A stretch of 64,000 nucleotides of DNA, taken from contig CALJOK010000044.1 of NCBI GenBank assembly GCA_937981555.1, forward strand, positions 152,087-216,086, given 5' to 3'. This stretch comes from an uncultured Saprospiraceae bacterium (GTDB lineage Bacteria; Bacteroidota; Bacteroidia; Chitinophagales; Saprospiraceae). The first letter of the stretch is position 1, and each line of letters starts with the position of its first letter. Shown here one piece after another: positions 30,398-39,453 of this stretch. The translations under genes were made by a program, and so were the position numbers. A model generated the notes under the pieces. The model saw only the letters and a program-made list of their open reading frames with translations. It had not been told where the DNA came from and ran no database searches.

Positions 30398-31669
30398 ATG
30401 GAAGCCTACGCAACAGCATTAACTTATGCAATTCCTGGATTTGTGCTTTTGGTAATCATTGAAGCCATTGCTGCTAGGATAATGGGAAAAAAAGTCAATC
30501 AAGCGATGGATACTATTTCAAGTTTGAGCTCAGGAATGACCAATACTTTGAAAAATTTATTAGGATTATCTGTTGTTTTAGTAACTTATGGTTGGATGGA
30601 ATCTAAGGTTGGAATATTTGACATTCAATCTACAATTTGGTTATATGTTATTGCTTTTATAGGAACTGATTTCGCAAGTTACTGGGCGCATCGATTTAAT
30701 CATTCGATCAATATTTTTTGGAATCGACATATCGTACATCATTCGAGTGAAGAGTTTAATTTGTCTTGCGCCTTACGGCAAGAAATATCTGCGATAGTTG
30801 GAATTTATTTTTTCTTATACATTCCTTTGGCATTTATTGGAATTCCCTACGAAGTGATTTTAGTAACTGCACCAATACATTTATTTGCACAATTTTGGTA
30901 TCACACTCGCCTCATCGGCCGGATGGGATTTTTGGAAAATATACTCATGACACCTTCTCATCATCGAGTGCATCATGCGATTAATGATATTTATATTGAT
31001 AAAAATTTCTCAGCGATATTTATTTTTTGGGACAAATGGTTTGGTACATTTCAAGAAGAATTAGAAGAGGAGTCTCCCGTTTATGGCACCTTAAAACCTG
31101 CCAATACGTGGAATCCAGTTTTGATAAATTACCAACATGCTTGGCAAATTTTAAAAGATGCTTGGCGAACCAATAATTGGAAAGATAAAGTTAAGGTTTG
31201 GTTTATGCCCACAGGTTGGCGACCAAAAGATGTGCAAGAAAAATTCCCCATTACAATTGAAGGAGTACATACTCGGGCAAAATATGACTCAAATCCTTCT
31301 GGTTTTTTAAAAGGCTGGTCATGGTTTCAATTGATTTTTCATAATTTATTAATGTATTTTTTACTCACCCAATTTGGAAAATTAGAAGCGATAGACATTA
31401 TATGGTACTCTATCTTTTTATTTGTTTCGGTATTTTCATATACTACATTAATGGATCGTCATGTCTTTGCTATACCTGCAGAAGTTATCAAATTAGCTAT
31501 GGGTTCATGGATTATTTATCAAGTTGGAGGATGGTACAATTTGGATGAAATTATTTCAGGAGGGACAATGCTAATAATGATTTATTTAGGGATTTCGATT
31601 TTATTGACTTTTTATTTTATTCTTTTTGAAAAAGTTAGAAGCGAAAATGACGTGAGTATATCAATTTAA
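30398..31669 (+). CDS. Sterol desaturase / fatty acid hydroxylase family membrane enzyme
   Basis: A 423-residue polytopic membrane protein of the di-iron hydroxylase superfamily. Histidine clusters: SYWAHRFNHSINIFW (H-x3-H), RHIVHHSSEEFN (H-x2-HH) and TPSHHRVHHAINDIY (HH-x2-HH), plus isolated His near the first helices. They match the eight-His metal site of the family. Its length and an extra C-terminal membrane region (about 310-415) resemble alkylglycerol monooxygenase (TMEM195)-like members, which cleave ether lipids. It probably modifies a lipid in the inner membrane. It follows the unknown tail-anchored protein by 9 bases. Confidence 0.88.
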   Translation: MEAYATALTYAIPGFVLLVIIEAIAARIMGKKVNQAMDTISSLSSGMTNTLKNLLGLSVVLVTYGWMESKVGIFDIQSTIWLYVIAFIGTDFASYWAHRFNHSINIFWNRHIVHHSSEEFNLSCALRQEISAIVGIYFFLYIPLAFIGIPYEVILVTAPIHLFAQFWYHTRLIGRMGFLENILMTPSHHRVHHAINDIYIDKNFSAIFIFWDKWFGTFQEELEEESPVYGTLKPANTWNPVLINYQHAWQILKDAWRTNNWKDKVKVWFMPTGWRPKDVQEKFPITIEGVHTRAKYDSNPSGFLKGWSWFQLIFHNLLMYFLLTQFGKLEAIDIIWYSIFLFVSVFSYTTLMDRHVFAIPAEVIKLAMGSWIIYQVGGWYNLDEIISGGTMLIMIYLGISILLTFYFILFEKVRSENDVSISI

Positions 31670-31732
31670 TTTTTTGTAAAAAAAAATGTAGAAACTAATA
31701 ATTGTAGTTTCACAAACAGAATTAGCAAATTA

Positions 31733-31764
31733 TTTGGGGGTATTATAAATACTTTGTATATTTG
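31733..31764 (+). promoter_or_regulatory. Full-consensus Bacteroidota promoter
   Basis: TTTG at 31733-31736, a 20-base spacer, and TATATTTG at 31757-31764 match the TTTG-N19-21-TAnnTTTG promoter exactly. It is the best promoter match in the window. No long plus-strand frame begins nearby; the next gene starts at 32195. Confidence 0.7.
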
Positions 31765-31770
31765 AAGTGT

Positions 31771-31958
31771 ACATATACTTGATTTCCCAATCTGATCTTA
31801 AATTTCCCACGAATATTTTAAAAATTAAATAGTATTGACCTATCAATACTACTCAGATATATTGATCTCCAATAAAACCAAAAGAATAAAGAAGTATTCC
31901 CAATAACCGTTTAGAAGAGTCAAGGCTATGCCCAATCTTAGTTCTTGGCTCTCTTTTA
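31771..31958 (+). ncRNA. Candidate structured non-coding RNA, about 190 nt
   Basis: It begins about 7 bases after a full-consensus promoter and ends at a terminator hairpin (AGAGTCAAG 31916-31924 with CTTGGCTCT 31944-31952, then CTTTTATT). In between are nested complementary pairs: ATACTT (31775-31780) with AAGTAT (31892-31897), ATCTGA (31790-31795) with TCAGAT (31853-31858), and a perfect central hairpin AGTATTGA-ccta-TCAATACT (31831-31850). Size and a long nested rod would suit a 6S-like RNA, but that identity is not shown. It could also be a leader of the metalloprotease gene at 32195. The remaining spacer 31959-32194 shows nothing clear. Confidence 0.4.
31916..31957 (+). terminator. Hairpin ending the candidate RNA
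   Basis: A 9-bp stem with one G-T wobble, a 19-base loop and a T-rich tail. Confidence 0.5.
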
Positions 31959-32194
31959 TTAGGAAGATTATTCAAAGGTTCACTTTCTTCCATTTTTCAT
32001 TTATTAATATTGTAGTTGATTGAATATTAAAAAATCATTTATTAAATAAATGATTCGATAAGTATGCAAATTCTCACCCTTAAATCTTAAAGCTAAAATA
32101 TCGAGACTAACTTTTGTTTTTCAAGGATTTGAAAAGACAGAGATAGCCTTGTGAAGAATATTTTTTTACTCACAGTTGAACAAAACAAAATAGC

Positions 32195-35100
32195 ATGAAA
32201 TTTTTTAACCTCTTACTTCTCTCTTTTTTAGTAATTAGTACAGTAAATTCTCAAACAATTTTTGTGGATCTAGATCAAAGTACAAATGATGATAACACAT
32301 TATTACTTGAAAAAAATATCCCATTAGAAAATTCCTTTGTCACCGAAATCAACCTAACTCAATTGGTATCTGATCTAACTTCCGTTCCGATGGAAAAGCA
32401 ACATGATTCTGAAAATTGGGGCGAAATCAGTATTCCTTTTCCTGATGGAAGTTTCAAAACAGTAAAGATTGAAGAAGCTCCAGTATTTGAACAAGCTATG
32501 TCAGATGCTTATCCTGAAATAAAATCCTATCGGATAACAGGTAAATATATTTCAGGTCGTATAGCGGTTACGCCAAAAGGCTTGGAGGGATTAATTTTTG
32601 CGGATGGTTATTCCTTTTTTATTGAACCATTGGAAGGAGATTTACATGTAAGTTATAAAATGGCAAAATCTCACACTGATAATATTTCTTGTGGAGTTAC
32701 TGAGTTAGAAGTGAATCCAAATTATCAAGATAATTATTCTGGAACTACTAATTTACAAATGCCTCCATCCAATGGAGCAGATCTTAGAACTTATCGGATA
32801 GCCATCGCAAGTGCAGGTGAATTCTCTAACGAAAGAGGAAATGATTTAGCAGTTATCAATGCGGATATTGCTTCTTATTTAGCTGCAGTAAATGCCCTTT
32901 ACGAAAGAGAATTGTCAATGACATTTACATTAATTGCTGCTAATAATACCATTATCTTTTTTGATCCTGCTACGGATGGATTAGACCCTAGCAATAGAAC
33001 TAGTTCTGCACAAACCGTTATTAGTGGTGCAATCCCAGCAGCAGATTATGATATTGGACACGTTTTTTATGAAATATTAACCATCACTTCAGGTTGGGGA
33101 ACTAGTGGTGTAGCAGGTGTAAGTGTAGTTTGTAACAATAATCAAAAGGCAAGAGGATGGACAGGTGCAGGAGGAAATTATAATGCTTCTAACTTCTTAG
33201 GAACATTTGGTCATGAGATAGGACATCAATTTAGCGCTAGACATTCATACTACGGAACTGCTCGAAATTGTAATCAAAGAACCCCTAATAATGGTTATGA
33301 GCCAGGATCAGGAAGTTCGATTATGAGCTATGAAGGATCATGTAATGCTACAACTGGTACTTGTATCGCTAATCATAATATTACACCACAAGTAAGTACA
33401 GTTTATTTCCATGTTCATAGTTTAGAACAAATTCTAAATTTTGCAGATAATAGTGCAACATGTAATTCATCTACAGCAACAGGAAATAATCTCCCAGTAG
33501 TAACAGTACCTGCTAATACAACTATTCCTAAAGGAACTCCTTTTGAACTAGTAGGTAGTGCAACAGATGGAGATAATGATCCATTAGTTTATATTTGGGA
33601 ACAATTTGATACAGATGGGCTTAGTTTAAGTTGCCCTGACGGTCATCCAAATGATGCAGCAACTAGTACAACTGCTCCATTATTTAGAAGTTTTGATCCT
33701 TCTTCTGGAGGTGCTGCTAGAACTTTTCCACAACTTTCTGATATCCTTGCTAATTCTCAAACTCAAGGAGAGATTATGGCGCAAGTAGGTAGAACGTTAC
33801 ATTTTAGATTGACCGCTAGAGATTTTAGAGCTGGGGGAGGTGGAATAGATTACGAAGAAACAGAAGTAGTTATTGATGGTTCTTCTGGTCCTTTTGAAGT
33901 ACTTACAGGTAATTCTGCTCTAGGTTTCCCTTCAGGTTCTAGTCAAACAATCACTTGGGATGTAGCAGGAACTGGAAGTGGTACAACTGTGAACTGTGGA
34001 ACTGTAAATATTCTATTCTCTGCAGATGGTGGTCAAACATTTCCTACTACGTTACTTACTGCAACTAACAATGATGGATCAGCATCTGTTACGATTCCTT
34101 CAGTTATTACTACTCAAGGAAGGATTAAAATCGAATGTGCCAATAATATCTTTTTTGATATTAATAATGTAGATATTGCTGTGGTAGCTGGTTGTTCAGC
34201 GGATGCACAAACTATTTCAAATGATGATGCAGTAAATGAAGAAGAAGGAGCTGCAGCCTTAAATCTTTCCTTATTTTCAGGAACGGCGGTGACTTCTACT
34301 TCTGGAACAGTTGATACTAATGACCCAAATTCGAGAATAGCGCTCGATGATAATGGTGGAGGAACTTGTATCGCTCCATATAGTAATAGTCCTCGACATC
34401 ACTTATTCTCATTTGCAGTAGATAGTGATGAAACTTATACATTTGCAACGGGATCAGGAACATTGTCTTCAAAATTAATTACTTTATACGAAACTAGTTT
34501 TTCCACCACATCAGTCTGTAATAATTGGTTAGCTTGTAATGGTACTTTTAATACTGGAGCTAACCCAAGTTTATCTAACTCATTTAACATCTCATTACAA
34601 AAAGGGAAACAATATGTCTTAGTTATTTCGGGTTTCAGTACTTCAAATACAGGAACTTATATTGTTAATTTTTCTAGTAGTGGATCAGGACAAGTATATG
34701 ATAACTCTAACTTCCCTGGCTCAGGATATGAGAGTACTTATGCTATCGTAAATAATACAACTGGAAACATTGTAGCATTTGATGCAAATACAGATTTATC
34801 AAATGGATCAATTTACCCAGCTGAATCTTATACTATTCATGGAGTTGTAAATTTAGGAGGAACAAGTTTAGCAAGTTATGTTGGAGGTAATTTCTCTACT
34901 TTCCAAACTGCAATTTCTAATTCAACTATCTGTGCAGCTTTAAGTTCCAATAATGTTCCTGTGACTATTATTCCAACCGCACTCCCTATTGAACTCCTCT
35001 CCTTCACCGGCAAACAACAAAACGAATCTATCCTCCTTAATTGGAAAACCTCTTCTGAAGAAAACAACGACTTCTTCACTTTGGAGCATTCATTGGATGG

Positions 35101-35536
35101 ATACGAATTCGAATTCTTGACAGAAGTAGATGGAAAAGGAAATTCTACGATTACAAATGATTATCGTTTTAATCATAAAGATCCAACAGTTGGAACAAAC
35201 TACTACCGATTATCTCAAACTGATTTTGATGGAACGACCAAAGATGCAGGTGTCATTGCAGTTGATTACAAATCAGATAAAATCGTAGCGACTGTAATGC
35301 CTAATCCAATTCGTCAAAATGAAATAAACTTAAATTACATTTCTCCTCAAGACGCAGAGATCGAAATCGAAGTAATTGATATGACTGGAAAAGTATTAAT
35401 TCAAACAACTGTTTCAGTTTCTGAAGGCGAAAATAATATTCAATTGCCCATTCAAAATTGGGCTAGCGGAGTTTATTACTTACGAACCATTCAAAATCAA
35501 ACGAGCAAAAGTATCAAGTTTGTAAAAACGAATTAA
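32195..35536 (+). CDS. Secreted reprolysin-like (M12B) zinc metalloprotease with T9SS sorting domain
   Basis: A 1113-residue exported protease. Signal peptide 1-19. A propeptide-like region to about 190 is followed by the catalytic domain (about 197-425), with the zinc motif GHEIGHQFSARH (His340, Glu341, His344, His350) and SIMSYEGSC as the Met-turn. A Ig/PKD-type region follows (NLPVVTVPANTTIPKG onward), then a pre-peptidase-like domain and a T9SS linker starting LPIELLSFTGK. The type A sorting domain is the last ~80 residues (VATVMPNPIRQNEINLN to GVYYLRTI). It probably digests extracellular protein. A second T9SS metalloprotease follows on the same strand. The codon style shifts near 34976, at the linker. 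Confidence 0.92.
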   Translation: MKFFNLLLLSFLVISTVNSQTIFVDLDQSTNDDNTLLLEKNIPLENSFVTEINLTQLVSDLTSVPMEKQHDSENWGEISIPFPDGSFKTVKIEEAPVFEQAMSDAYPEIKSYRITGKYISGRIAVTPKGLEGLIFADGYSFFIEPLEGDLHVSYKMAKSHTDNISCGVTELEVNPNYQDNYSGTTNLQMPPSNGADLRTYRIAIASAGEFSNERGNDLAVINADIASYLAAVNALYERELSMTFTLIAANNTIIFFDPATDGLDPSNRTSSAQTVISGAIPAADYDIGHVFYEILTITSGWGTSGVAGVSVVCNNNQKARGWTGAGGNYNASNFLGTFGHEIGHQFSARHSYYGTARNCNQRTPNNGYEPGSGSSIMSYEGSCNATTGTCIANHNITPQVSTVYFHVHSLEQILNFADNSATCNSSTATGNNLPVVTVPANTTIPKGTPFELVGSATDGDNDPLVYIWEQFDTDGLSLSCPDGHPNDAATSTTAPLFRSFDPSSGGAARTFPQLSDILANSQTQGEIMAQVGRTLHFRLTARDFRAGGGGIDYEETEVVIDGSSGPFEVLTGNSALGFPSGSSQTITWDVAGTGSGTTVNCGTVNILFSADGGQTFPTTLLTATNNDGSASVTIPSVITTQGRIKIECANNIFFDINNVDIAVVAGCSADAQTISNDDAVNEEEGAAALNLSLFSGTAVTSTSGTVDTNDPNSRIALDDNGGGTCIAPYSNSPRHHLFSFAVDSDETYTFATGSGTLSSKLITLYETSFSTTSVCNNWLACNGTFNTGANPSLSNSFNISLQKGKQYVLVISGFSTSNTGTYIVNFSSSGSGQVYDNSNFPGSGYESTYAIVNNTTGNIVAFDANTDLSNGSIYPAESYTIHGVVNLGGTSLASYVGGNFSTFQTAISNSTICAALSSNNVPVTIIPTALPIELLSFTGKQQNESILLNWKTSSEENNDFFTLEHSLDGYEFEFLTEVDGKGNSTITNDYRFNHKDPTVGTNYYRLSQTDFDGTTKDAGVIAVDYKSDKIVATVMPNPIRQNEINLNYISPQDAEIEIEVIDMTGKVLIQTTVSVSEGENNIQLPIQNWASGVYYLRTIQNQTSKSIKFVKTN

Positions 35537-35556
35537 TCGTATTTTCTATAAAAGAG

Positions 35557-35591
35557 AAGCCCCACTTACGATTGTAAGTGGGGCTTTTTTT
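35557..35591 (+). terminator. Intrinsic terminator between the two metalloprotease genes
   Basis: AAGCCCCACTTAC and GTAAGTGGGGCTT form a 13-bp perfect stem with a 4-base loop and a T-run. The longest open frame of the next gene begins inside this hairpin, which shows that its far-upstream start is not real. Confidence 0.92.
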
Positions 35592-35727
35592 ATGCCCTAA
35601 ACACTCCTACTTAATAAGTACTTCCAAAATATTTTTTCAGTTTTTTCGAATTTGGGAAAATTTAGCAATGTTATTGCATAAGTCTTTAATATATCTGCCC
35701 ATTTACCAAAACTTGAAAAATAAACTT

Positions 35728-38130
35728 ATGTATTTTATTAAAAGTTACACAAACTTAATTTACCTAATTGGCTTCTGCTCCCTATTTTTTATTCAAGACC
35801 TAACTGCTCAGAGTCCTCAACACAGTTGTGGATATGACGACTTTCATAAAAATAATCTCCAAAAAAAGAGAGAATATTTAGAAGGAACTAAACGCTCCAA
35901 TGAGGATGCTTATCAAAAAATAATGTCCCTTTCCAAAAGAACAACTAAAAACTCCAACTCTACTCAAAATAAAATAAGTGTAGTTTATACTATACCAGTT
36001 GTCGTTCACGTCATGCATTTAGGTGAGACAATTGGAACAGGTTCTAATATTTCGGATGCACAAGTTAATTCGGCTATAGATCATTTAAATGATGCTTTTA
36101 GAAATATTAATGCTTACGCTGGAGGGCCTTATTTTACCAATGCAGGAATAAGTAGTAGTGATGTAGAAATTGAATTCTGCTTAGCTATTAGAGATCCTAA
36201 TGGTGCAAATACAAGTGGAATAAATCGAATTAATACGAGTTATTCTGATCTTGATAGAGATGATCCTTGTTCACCTGTTTCGGGTACTGACACTCAAGAT
36301 GATTGTATGAAAGCATTATCTTTTTGGGACTCAAATGATTACTTAAATATTTGGACAGTTAACGAAATTTGTACTAGTGCTGGAGTTGGATGTGGTGTTG
36401 CAGGATATGCATATACTGCTGGAGCACATGGTCAATTATATGATGGGGTAGTAAATGAAGCCGCATACTTTGGCTCATCAACAAATAATAGTAAAGTGCA
36501 TATTCATGAAGTTGGACATTACTTAAATTTGTATCATACGTTTGATAATGAATGTACTGAAACTGATTGTTTGACAGGAGGAGATTTGGTCTGTGATACG
36601 CCACCTGATGCTGGAACTACAGCGGTAAATTGTACCGTTAGCGGAACAGCGAATACTTGCTCTAATGATGCAACGATTGCTAATTCTCCATTTGTAAGTG
36701 ATGTTCAGGATATGTATGAAAACTATATGGATTATGGATATTTGCAATGTCAAAATACTTTTACCCCTGATCAGACAACAAGAATGAGAAGTGCTCTGAC
36801 AGGTATTCGAGCAAGTTTGTTATCATCTCAAGGATGTACAACTCCTGCTGTACCCGTAAGTAATTTCACCTCGAATATCTCTAGTGGCTGCGAAGGAATG
36901 ACTGTTAATTTTACAGATATATCTACCAATGGAACAACTTCTTGGAATTGGACTTTTCCAGGAGGAACACCTTCCTCTTCTACTGATTCAAAACCATCGG
37001 TTGTTTATAGTACTTCAGGTTTTTATGATGTGACTTTAGTCGCTTCAAATTCAATTGGTACTGGTTCAACACAAACAAAAACTGAATTCATTTCAGCCTA
37101 TAATGAACCAGCTACAGCATGTAGCATAGATAATACTAATCCAAATACTGCTGGGCTTAATTATGGAATTGGAATTTATAATGTTACCCTAGGAACTATA
37201 AATAATTCATCGGTAGGAACGGTATCTGAAGGAGCTATTTATATGGACTATGCGTGCGATAATATTGTGCATCTTGATCCATCAACCAGCTATTCTTTAT
37301 CAGTTACTCCAGGTTCAGCTAATAATGAAAATATTAAAGCATACATTGACTTTAATGATAATGGAGACTTTACTGACTCAGGTGAAGAAATATTTAGTGC
37401 TAGCGCTGTAAATGTTCAGACCATCCAAAATTTCACCACGTCAAGTACTCCGACTATGGATAAAATGCTCACGATGAGAGTAGTATCAGATTTTGTTAAT
37501 TTTACTGTCTCATCTTGTGCTACACCTGAAAATGGGCAGGTAGAAGATTATGGAATTTACTTTGCTTCTTCTTCCTTGCCTATCGAATTGACTTCTTTTT
37601 ATGCTGCGCAAAAAAACGAAACGGTTCTACTTAATTGGCAAACTTCTGCTGAACAAAATAATGATTACTTTACAATAGAACATTCATCTAATGGAATTAT
37701 TTTTGATCTGTTGGAAAAAGTGGAAGGAAATGGAAACACATCTTCTATTAGTAATTATCGATATGTTCATCTTGATCCAAAACAAGGGGATAATTATTAC
37801 CGCCTTTCCCAAACTGATTTTGATGGAACAAGAAAAGTTGCTGGAATCAAAGTCGTTGATTTTAAAACAGAAAATAAAGTAGCTAGCATTTTTCCAAATC
37901 CAATTCAAGAAGGCATTTTAAATTTAAAATACCCGTCTTCTATTGAAAGCGATTTAGTTATTCAGATATTTGATGTGTCTGGAAAAATTTTATTGGAAAA
38001 AAATATTCAAGTCAACGAAGGAAACAATCAAATTGAATTACCGACCCAAAAACTAGGAAATGGTATTTACTGGTTGCGAACGCTGCAAGATGAAAAACTT
38101 CAAACCATTCGCTTTATAAAAATGGAGTAA
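35728..38130 (+). CDS. Secreted pappalysin-like (M43) metalloprotease with PKD, GEVED and T9SS domains
   Basis: The start at ATG 35728 is chosen because it gives a clean signal peptide (MYFIKSYTNLIYLIGFCSLF onward) and 800 residues. The longer open frame begins in the upstream terminator. The M43 domain (about 85-370) has the zinc motif HIHEVGHYLNLYH (His260, Glu261, His264, His270) and the Met-turn ENYMDYGY. Cysteine pairs such as ECTETDCLTGGDLVCDTPPD are typical of the family. A PKD domain (about 378-460), a GEVED-type domain (about 480-610; YIDFNDNGDFTDSGEE), a linker (LPIELTSFYAAQKN) and a type A sorting domain follow. It probably cleaves extracellular proteins. Confidence 0.92.
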   Translation: MYFIKSYTNLIYLIGFCSLFFIQDLTAQSPQHSCGYDDFHKNNLQKKREYLEGTKRSNEDAYQKIMSLSKRTTKNSNSTQNKISVVYTIPVVVHVMHLGETIGTGSNISDAQVNSAIDHLNDAFRNINAYAGGPYFTNAGISSSDVEIEFCLAIRDPNGANTSGINRINTSYSDLDRDDPCSPVSGTDTQDDCMKALSFWDSNDYLNIWTVNEICTSAGVGCGVAGYAYTAGAHGQLYDGVVNEAAYFGSSTNNSKVHIHEVGHYLNLYHTFDNECTETDCLTGGDLVCDTPPDAGTTAVNCTVSGTANTCSNDATIANSPFVSDVQDMYENYMDYGYLQCQNTFTPDQTTRMRSALTGIRASLLSSQGCTTPAVPVSNFTSNISSGCEGMTVNFTDISTNGTTSWNWTFPGGTPSSSTDSKPSVVYSTSGFYDVTLVASNSIGTGSTQTKTEFISAYNEPATACSIDNTNPNTAGLNYGIGIYNVTLGTINNSSVGTVSEGAIYMDYACDNIVHLDPSTSYSLSVTPGSANNENIKAYIDFNDNGDFTDSGEEIFSASAVNVQTIQNFTTSSTPTMDKMLTMRVVSDFVNFTVSSCATPENGQVEDYGIYFASSSLPIELTSFYAAQKNETVLLNWQTSAEQNNDYFTIEHSSNGIIFDLLEKVEGNGNTSSISNYRYVHLDPKQGDNYYRLSQTDFDGTRKVAGIKVVDFKTENKVASIFPNPIQEGILNLKYPSSIESDLVIQIFDVSGKILLEKNIQVNEGNNQIELPTQKLGNGIYWLRTLQDEKLQTIRFIKME

Positions 38131-38151
38131 TTTTATTTCATAAAAAAAATA

Positions 38152-38190
38152 AAATCCTTAAGTCTACTTTTGACTTAAGGATTTTTTTTT
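38152..38190 (+). terminator. Intrinsic terminator after the M43 protease gene
   Basis: AAATCCTTAAGTC and GACTTAAGGATTT form a 13-bp perfect stem with a 7-base loop and a long T-run. Confidence 0.92.
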
Positions 38191-38267
38191 GTAAAAATTT
38201 CAATTTGCCAAGTCAAATACTAAACGAATAAAACTTCATTAAAAAACAGTTTCTACTGAATCGTTGT

Positions 38268-38275
38268 TATTTTTG
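38268..38275 (+). promoter_or_regulatory. -7 box for dinB
   Basis: TATTTTTG is an exact TAnnTTTG match ending 18 bases before the proposed TTG start, which implies a very short mRNA leader of about 10 bases. No -33 match was seen. Confidence 0.5.
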
Positions 38276-38293
38276 CATTATAAAAAATAACAT

Positions 38294-39424
38294 TTGTCTC
38301 AACGCAAAATCATCCATATCGACATGGACGCTTTCTACGCATCTGTAGAACAGCGTGACAATCCTGACCTCCGTGGCAAACCAATTGCCGTCGGTGGATC
38401 TGCGATGCGTGGGGTGGTTGCAGCTGCCAGTTATGAAGCTCGAAAATATGGCGTTCGATCGGCGATGCCTTCGATTACTGCTAAGAGACTATGTCCTCTT
38501 TTAATTTTTGTCAAACATCGTTTTGAAGTGTATCGAGAAGTGTCGAGTCAGATTAGAGAAATTTTTGCAGAGTACACCGACTTGGTTGAACCACTTTCAT
38601 TGGACGAAGCTTTCCTTGATGTTACCGAAGTCAAAGAAGAAAAATTTAAACATTTGATTGACCAATCAGGGGTTCCTTCTGCGACCATGATTGCTGAGGA
38701 AATTAGAAAAAAGATTTTTGAAAAAACAAACTTGACTGCTTCGGCAGGTGTTTCTTTTAATAAGTTTTTGGCAAAAGTAGCTTCTGATATCAACAAACCA
38801 AATGGTATCAAAGTTATTACTCCACCAGAAGCAATTTTGTTTTTGGAAAACTTACCTGTCGAAAAATTCTTTGGAGTTGGAAAAGTAACTGCGAAGCGAA
38901 TGCACACTTTAAGAATTTTTACGGGCAAAGATTTAAAACAAAAATCAGAGCTAGAACTAGTCCAACGATTTGGGAAAGCAGGAAGACATTATTATCGAAT
39001 CGTTCGAGCAGAAGATAATCGGAAAGTCAATCCTAATCGAATTCGAAAATCCATCGGAGCAGAGCGTACTTTTTTTGATGATTTAAAAACCGAAGATGAA
39101 ATGTTGGAAAAATTAAATCCAATTGCAGAAAAGGTTTTTGACTATATGAAAAAGGCCAGCAATTTTGGACGAACCATTACATTAAAAGCAAAGACTCCTG
39201 AATTCCAATCTATCACTCGCAGCAAAACTTTTACTTCAGAACCAAAAGATCGAAAACTATTTTTATCTATCGTTTCAGATTTATTAAAAAATCATTTTCA
39301 CGAGTTTCAAGAAGTAAGATTATTAGGTGTGCAAGTTTCTAATTTGGAAAAAGATCAAAAAATGGTTGGCGGTATTCAATTAGAATTTGATTTTTGGGAT
39401 TTAGATAATGACGAGGAAGAGTAA
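38294..39424 (+). CDS. dinB: DNA polymerase IV (Y-family)
   Basis: A 376-residue translesion polymerase. The start is a TTG, since the conserved N-terminus SQRKIIHIDMDAFYASVEQR begins right there and no ATG precedes it. Palm motifs: Asp10 and Asp12 in HIDMDAFYASVE, and SLDEAFLDVTE with the catalytic Asp-Glu. AGVSFNKFLAKVASDINKPN and EKFFGVGKVTAKRM (thumb helix-hairpin) are family signatures. The C-terminal little-finger domain is complete, and the tail ends VGGIQLEFDFWDLDNDEEE, a possible clamp-binding end. It copies past damaged bases with low fidelity. The HAD gene follows at 29 bases, also with a TTG start. Confidence 0.95.
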   Translation: MSQRKIIHIDMDAFYASVEQRDNPDLRGKPIAVGGSAMRGVVAAASYEARKYGVRSAMPSITAKRLCPLLIFVKHRFEVYREVSSQIREIFAEYTDLVEPLSLDEAFLDVTEVKEEKFKHLIDQSGVPSATMIAEEIRKKIFEKTNLTASAGVSFNKFLAKVASDINKPNGIKVITPPEAILFLENLPVEKFFGVGKVTAKRMHTLRIFTGKDLKQKSELELVQRFGKAGRHYYRIVRAEDNRKVNPNRIRKSIGAERTFFDDLKTEDEMLEKLNPIAEKVFDYMKKASNFGRTITLKAKTPEFQSITRSKTFTSEPKDRKLFLSIVSDLLKNHFHEFQEVRLLGVQVSNLEKDQKMVGGIQLEFDFWDLDNDEEE

Positions 39425-39453
39425 TCTTTTTATAAAATTAAACCACGAACATT

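Noticed and set aside
31853..31993. A 46-codon minus-strand frame (starting MEESEPLNNLPNKREP) opposite the candidate RNA.
   Set aside because: No recognisable family or promoter, and a frame this long is plausible by chance; the plus-strand promoter and terminator argue for the other strand.
35578..35727. Upstream extension of the M43 protease frame starting with GTG.
   Set aside because: It begins inside a terminator hairpin and would bury the signal peptide; ATG 35728 is preferred.
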